Shown here in pieces: positions 4,914-8,202 of a stretch of DNA of 8,202 nt. The translations under genes and the position numbers were made by a program. Under the pieces are notes generated by a model. It worked only from the letters and a program-made list of their open reading frames with translations, did not search any database and was not told the DNA's origin. Within the stretch, counting starts at the first letter, position 1; each line of letters opens with the position of its first letter. The DNA is from Bacillota bacterium (GTDB taxonomy: Bacteria; Bacillota; Clostridia; Oscillospirales; Ruminococcaceae), in the NCBI GenBank assembly GCA_023391005.1, contig JAEWBS010000079.1, positions 1 through 8,202 of the forward strand, given 5' to 3'.

Positions 4914-5852
4914 ATGGAACGTTTGAATCTACCTATAACGGGCATCTGTTCGTTCGGCAAATACCCGATATGCACCGATTTATCGCAACTTGACGCGGAT
5001 ATCGCCGTTTTGGGCGTACCGGTCGATTTCTCGGTCGGATATATGAGCGGCGCGCGGTTGGCGCCCCGGCGTGTGCGTGAGGCTTCCACCCAGTATGGGC
5101 GCGGCGACGCGGGCTTTTACGACTTTGAAAACGACTGCATGCGCCTTTGTGCCCCGCTTAAAATTGTGGATTGCGGCGATGCGGACATTTTGCAGGCCGA
5201 CCCGCACCACACCTTTAACGCGGTGGTGGAAAGCGTCAAGGCCATTGTGCAGCGCGGCGCCGTACCCATCGTCATCGGCGGCGATCATTCCATCAGCGCA
5301 CCGGTGGGCCAAGCGCTTGAAGCGATTGGCGAAGAAATCTGTGTCGTGCAGATTGACGCCCACCTCGACTGGACCGACCACGTCGGCCCCTTAAAATACG
5401 GCAACGGCAGCCCGATGCGCCGCATGTCCGAGATGCCGCATATCGGCCCGATGGCGCAGATTGGTCTGCGCGGCATCGGCAGCAGCAAAAAAGCGGATTT
5501 TGATGCCGCAAAGGCGTATGGCAGCGTTCTGATCTCGGCCCGCGAAGCGCACGCGATCGGTGTTGAGGGGGTTCTGGCCAAAATTCCGGCAGCTAAAAAT
5601 TACTATATCACCGTCGACATCGACGGATTTGATATGTCTATTGCGCCGGGCGTCGCCTCGCCCTATCCGGGTGGATTGCTGTTTAATCAGGTGTGCGACA
5701 TCATTTCCGGCGTTGCAAAAAAGGGACGCATTGTCGCGGCCGATCTAACCGAGGTTTCTCCCCCCGTCGACCCCTCCGGCAGCACCGTGCGCTTGGGTGC
5801 GTTGACGCTTTTCCACATTATGGGCCAGATTGAGACACAAATTAAAAAGTAA
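4914..5852 (+). CDS. Arginase/agmatinase-family ureohydrolase, substrate unknown
   Basis: This 312-residue protein belongs to the ureohydrolase superfamily, binuclear Mn enzymes that cleave a guanidino group to urea plus an amine. All six expected metal ligands are visible: His125 in GGDHS, Asp148/His150/Asp152 in DAHLD, and Asp235/Asp237 in DIDGFD. PGVASPYPGGL (245-255) and TEVSPPVDPSG (279-289) are further family blocks. Length fits agmatinase-like members (about 300-320 aa). The DIDGFD motif is followed by Met-Ser rather than the more usual Pro, and DAHLD is followed by Trp-Thr-Asp, so I would not assume agmatine. Guanidinobutyrate, guanidinopropionate, guanidine or another guanidino compound are possible. 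The start has AGGAG at 4900-4904, 9 nt upstream. It stands alone on the plus strand, divergent from an Lrp-type regulator and convergent with the hydrolase operon. Confidence 0.9.
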   Translation: MERLNLPITGICSFGKYPICTDLSQLDADIAVLGVPVDFSVGYMSGARLAPRRVREASTQYGRGDAGFYDFENDCMRLCAPLKIVDCGDADILQADPHHTFNAVVESVKAIVQRGAVPIVIGGDHSISAPVGQALEAIGEEICVVQIDAHLDWTDHVGPLKYGNGSPMRRMSEMPHIGPMAQIGLRGIGSSKKADFDAAKAYGSVLISAREAHAIGVEGVLAKIPAAKNYYITVDIDGFDMSIAPGVASPYPGGLLFNQVCDIISGVAKKGRIVAADLTEVSPPVDPSGSTVRLGALTLFHIMGQIETQIKK

Positions 5853-5855
5853 GCC

Positions 5856-5887
5856 AAAGCCGCGTACTGAATGCAGTACGCGGCTTT
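5856..5887. terminator. Bidirectional terminator between convergent transcripts
   Basis: A perfect 14-bp stem pairs AAAGCCGCGTACTG (5856-5869) with CAGTACGCGGCTTT (5874-5887) across a 4-nt AATG loop. T-rich sequence (TTTAAAATATTT) follows on the plus strand. On the minus strand the stem ends in TTT followed by GGCTTACTTTTT. It lies 3 bp after the ureohydrolase stop and 52 bp after the creatininase-family stop, so it can serve both. Confidence 0.9.
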
Positions 5888-5939
5888 AAAATATTTCGAG
5901 AAAAAGCGTCGACGACGGCATCCATCATGATGTTTCGGG

Positions 5940-6707
5940 TTAGGTGTTAACGTTAAAGTAGTCAAAAAACTCTGCAAGCGCCTGTGTCACTGCCTCAAAG
6001 AACAGTTCACCCTTTTCCGGAGTGGCCAGATGCGGCTGGCCCATATGTCCCTGAGGGTTAACCTCATTGAAGTTCGCATATTTCTGATATTTTTTAAAAC
6101 CAAACAGATCCCGTTGAAACCATGGATCGCCCGGTACGGGCGCGCATTCCTGAATTTTCTCCGAACACACGAGTTCCGGGTACAGATACATCATCATGGC
6201 GGTTTCAAATTCTCCGGCATGACCCATACCACCCAGTTCCGATGTACGTATTGCGCTAATACGGCTGGCGGCAACATCCCAGTAACGCAGTTCCTTTAAG
6301 GCAAAATCCGTGCCATGGCGCTCCCCCATTTCGTTGATGACCGCGGATAGAAACGCCTGATTTCCACCGTGGGAATTCACTAAAAACATGCGCTTGAACC
6401 CGTTATTGCGCACGCTCTCGCAGATGCTGCAGGCATACTCGACCAGCACCTGCTGCGGAATGGTCACATAGCCGGGCGCAAAGCGGTGATGCGGAGAGTA
6501 TCCAAAGCAGACCTGCGGCAAAAGAAGCATCGGGGATGCGCAAAGCTGTGCCGCCTTTTCTGTCACAGCCGCACCCAAAAAAGCGTCGGTTCCAACGGGC
6601 AGATGAACGGAATGCTGCTCGGTCGAAGCAAAATTGATGACGACAGCCGCCTGATCGCAATATTGGCTGAAATCTGTTGCTTTCAACTCATCCCAGCGAA
6701 TCAGCAT
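5940..6707 (-). CDS. Creatininase-family metal amidohydrolase
   Basis: This 255-residue protein has the creatininase fold signature. FASTEQHSVHLPVGTD (26-41) supplies the metal ligands Glu30, His32 and Asp41; VNSHGGNQAF (110-119) supplies His113; and GHAGEFET (162-169) supplies an acidic ligand, Glu166 or Glu168. Creatininase itself, as I recall it, has His-Tyr-Glu-Asn where this has His-Gly-Gly-Asn. The protein therefore groups better with the wider family (MftE-like, ArfB-like or inosose hydrolase-like amidases) than with true creatinine amidohydrolases. It probably opens a cyclic amide or trims a small amide. The start at 6707 overlaps the end of the RidA-like gene by 7 bases (ATGCTGA), with GGAGGAGG at 6715-6722 inside that gene as its ribosome site, so the two are translationally coupled. 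It is the last gene of the operon. Confidence 0.88.
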   Translation of the reverse strand: MLIRWDELKATDFSQYCDQAAVVINFASTEQHSVHLPVGTDAFLGAAVTEKAAQLCASPMLLLPQVCFGYSPHHRFAPGYVTIPQQVLVEYACSICESVRNNGFKRMFLVNSHGGNQAFLSAVINEMGERHGTDFALKELRYWDVAASRISAIRTSELGGMGHAGEFETAMMMYLYPELVCSEKIQECAPVPGDPWFQRDLFGFKKYQKYANFNEVNPQGHMGQPHLATPEKGELFFEAVTQALAEFFDYFNVNT

Positions 6708-7189
6708 GCCGGCCCCTCCTCCACACCGTCCTTCAGTTCAAAAATGCTCTCTATCTCCACCGCCTGCCCGCCGGGAAGCGAGCTGACGCCGATAGCGCTG
6801 CGCGTTCCTGTGCCGTCAGGGCCAAACAGGGCGCAAAACAGCTGGGAGACGCCCTCGCCCACCGCGCTCTGTTCCTTGAAATCTGCCGTGGAGGCTACAA
6901 AAACCGTGGTTCTGATGACGCGGGATATACGGTCAAGGCTGCCGATGCAGCTTTCCATGTTGGCAAGCAAGTTGATCGCGCATTGCCGCGCGGCCGCTTT
7001 GCCGTCCTCTATCGAGACCTCCCCGCCCAATTGTCCGGCGGCAAGGGGTTTGCCGTCCTTGGCGCAACCGGTTCCCGCCGTGTAGAGATACCGGCCTTCA
7101 AGCACGGTCGCCACTTGATAATGGCCCTTAGGCTGGGCGGGCGGGGGCAGCTGTATGGAAAGTTCTTGGAGTTTTTTATAAATGCTCAT
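6701..7189 (-). CDS. RidA-like (YjgF/YER057c/UK114 superfamily) protein
   Basis: This 162-residue protein belongs to the Rid superfamily, small trimeric proteins that hydrolyse enamine/imine intermediates or act in catabolic pathways as specialised deaminases. Visible marks are the PPPAQPKGHYQVATVLEGRYLYTAG start (15-39), the central ANMESCIGSLDRISRVIRTTVFV helix and strand (76-98), and RSAIGVSSLPGGQAVEIE (130-147). In the last block Arg130 corresponds to the substrate-binding Arg of RidA and Glu147 to the conserved acidic residue. It is longer than RidA (about 128 aa) and fits the roughly 150-residue subgroup with the 'ARSAIGVASLP' type ending. The start has GAGGAG at 7199-7204, 9 nt before the ATG. 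It lies 28 bp after the amidohydrolase gene and overlaps the creatininase-family gene, so it works within that pathway rather than as a general housekeeping protein. Confidence 0.87.
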   Translation of the reverse strand: MSIYKKLQELSIQLPPPAQPKGHYQVATVLEGRYLYTAGTGCAKDGKPLAAGQLGGEVSIEDGKAAARQCAINLLANMESCIGSLDRISRVIRTTVFVASTADFKEQSAVGEGVSQLFCALFGPDGTGTRSAIGVSSLPGGQAVEIESIFELKDGVEEGPAC

Positions 7190-7217
7190 AGGGGGTTTCT
7201 CCTCATAATCTAAAGGA

Positions 7218-7994
7218 TTATTGACTTAAAGCGGCAGCAGCACGGGTATAGACCCTTAAAAAGTTCCCGCTGAACCACTTTTCCAGCTTCTGCGGATCAG
7301 CCCCGCTCAACAACACGGAGCCGAGGCTGACGGCCGGGTCATTCCACGGCGCATCGGTCCCAAAAAACGCCTTATCCGGATCCAGCTCCCGGTCCACCAG
7401 CGCCAGAGCGCCAAATCGCTTATTCACAGGGCTGCACAAATCGTAATAGAGATTCTCGTACCGGTTGCAGAGCTCAATCGCTCGGCCGGTACCGAGATCC
7501 AGTGCGCCGTGCCCGATAATCAGTGGCGCATTGGGATACGCCCTTGCAAGCTCTTCAAAAACGCTCAAACGGTCACCGCCGTAATAGGTATGGCTGAGAA
7601 TGGGGATTTTGTGTTCATTGGCATAGTAAAACATGCGCTCAAAGTTCTTGCCGTTGAGCGGATAATCGCCGGCCAGCTCGGGATGCACCTTAAAGCCCAC
7701 AATCTCTTTGTTGGAAAAATAGCTGTCGACCTCTTGTTCCAGCAACTCCGAATAGTTGGGGTTGACCACATACTGACCCAGAAAACGGCCGGGATGACGC
7801 CGACACACCTCAAGCGTATACCGGTTGCCCCGTTCCACATCGGCGGAGATGGCCATATTCGAAGAAAACACGACGGTATCAATACCCAGCGCATCCATAT
7901 TTTCCAGCATCTGTGCTTCGTTATTGTAAGGAAGGTAAAAGTTCCAGATTGGCCCCATATGGGCGTGCGAATCGATGATACGGTACTGCTTCAT
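7218..7994 (-). CDS. Amidohydrolase-superfamily enzyme (Amidohydro_2 / COG2159 type)
   Basis: This 258-residue TIM-barrel metal hydrolase has a full set of expected ligands: His10 and His12 in IDSHAHMG, His135 in LSHT, His162 in IIGHG, and Asp214 in FGTDAPW. VGFKVHPE (99-106) lies where a strand-4 ligand or substrate residue would be. The family includes decarboxylases (ACMSD type) and hydrolases of small lactones and amides. Here a C-N or C-C bond hydrolase or decarboxylase is all that can be said. The length is at the short end for the family (about 260-330 aa). AAAGGAG at 8004-8010, 9 nt before the start, lies inside the upstream gene, whose stop is one base before this ATG. Coupling with that paralogue is therefore very tight. 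Confidence 0.87.
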   Translation of the reverse strand: MKQYRIIDSHAHMGPIWNFYLPYNNEAQMLENMDALGIDTVVFSSNMAISADVERGNRYTLEVCRRHPGRFLGQYVVNPNYSELLEQEVDSYFSNKEIVGFKVHPELAGDYPLNGKNFERMFYYANEHKIPILSHTYYGGDRLSVFEELARAYPNAPLIIGHGALDLGTGRAIELCNRYENLYYDLCSPVNKRFGALALVDRELDPDKAFFGTDAPWNDPAVSLGSVLLSGADPQKLEKWFSGNFLRVYTRAAAALSQ

Positions 7995-7995
7995 A

Positions 7996-8202
7996 TCAAC
8001 CCTCTCCTTTCAACACCGGCAGGCGCATAATCCGGCGTGCGTTGTCACCGGCAATCATTTTCTTCTGTGCAAAGGTCAGGTTGGAAAACAGCACCTGCCC
8101 AACCATGGTGCCGATGCTCGAAACAGGAAACTTGGAACCGGCGATAAAATGCTCCGGCCCCACCTGCTCAACCATATATTCGAGCTGACGATGAACATCC
8201 AG
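7996..8202 (-). CDS. Second amidohydrolase-superfamily protein, C-terminal part (partial)
   Basis: Only the last 68 residues are in the window; the gene continues past the right edge. The end reads EQVGPEHFIAGSKFPVSSIG then FSNLTFAQKKMIAGDNARRI, matching the last barrel strand and terminal helices of Amidohydro_2-type proteins ('G.DR.LFGSDFP...NA.RLL'). The position that normally carries the metal-binding Asp (GSD.P) is Lys here (GSKFP), while the downstream paralogue keeps its Asp (GTDAPW). So this copy may be a non-canonical or inactive partner subunit, or may use another metal arrangement. The stop TGA is one base before the next ATG. The family call is fairly safe from the pattern, but only about a quarter of the protein is visible. 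Confidence 0.7.
   Translation of the reverse strand: MDVHRQLEYMVEQVGPEHFIAGSKFPVSSIGTMVGQVLFSNLTFAQKKMIAGDNARRIMRLPVLKGEG

Noticed and set aside
6486..7085. Plus-strand open frame of 199 codons across the creatininase-family and RidA-like genes.
   Set aside because: It crosses two well-supported minus-strand genes and has no recognisable domain.
7509..8030. Plus-strand open frame of 173 codons opposite the complete amidohydrolase gene.
   Set aside because: The opposite strand has all metal-binding motifs of a real enzyme; this frame has none.

Overview
The window looks like part of the chromosome of an anaerobic, amino-acid-fermenting member of the Bacillota, probably an Oscillospirales or other Clostridia lineage. 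The evidence is indirect: a GctA/GctB glutaconate CoA-transferase pair very close in remembered sequence to Acidaminococcus fermentans, a flanking 2-oxoacid:ferredoxin oxidoreductase gamma-subunit tail, AGGAG-type ribosome binding sites at about 7-10 nt spacing, and consensus TATAAT promoters. No phage, plasmid, CRISPR, tRNA or rRNA feature was seen.

Layout. (1) Positions 1-1949, + strand: the end of a 2-oxoacid oxidoreductase gamma subunit, then gctA and gctB, which overlap. This is a likely operon for making and using acyl-CoA intermediates from amino acids. (2) Positions 1950-2212: an AT-rich spacer with a nested three-way-junction fold, followed by a perfect 13-bp hairpin terminator just before the next gene. 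(3) Positions 2213-3928, + strand: a single, complete methyl-accepting chemotaxis protein. (4) Positions 3929-4304: a non-coding spacer between convergent genes, packed with four hairpins. One is a perfect 22-bp inverted repeat that looks like a small mobile or repetitive element. (5) Positions 4305-5852: an Lrp/AsnC regulator (- strand) divergent from an arginase/agmatinase-family ureohydrolase (+ strand). The two are driven by back-to-back promoters that appear to share one palindromic -35 hexamer. (6) Positions 5853-5939: a perfect 14-bp bidirectional terminator. (7) Positions 5940-8202, - strand: a tightly packed operon read from the right edge inwards: amidohydrolase (partial), second amidohydrolase, RidA-like protein, creatininase-family hydrolase.

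How it may work together. The right half is a hydrolase module: two metal amidohydrolases, an imine/enamine-handling Rid protein, a creatininase-fold amidase and, convergent to it, a guanidino-compound hydrolase under an amino-acid-sensing regulator. This suggests breakdown of a nitrogen-rich cyclic or guanidino compound to amino acids, but the substrate cannot be read from the sequence. The left half (oxidoreductase plus CoA-transferase) is plausible downstream amino-acid fermentation. The most notable items are the uncharacterised amidohydrolase/Rid/creatininase operon, in which one amidohydrolase has Lys where the metal-binding Asp should be; the shared-(-35) divergent promoter; and the two structured intergenic regions.
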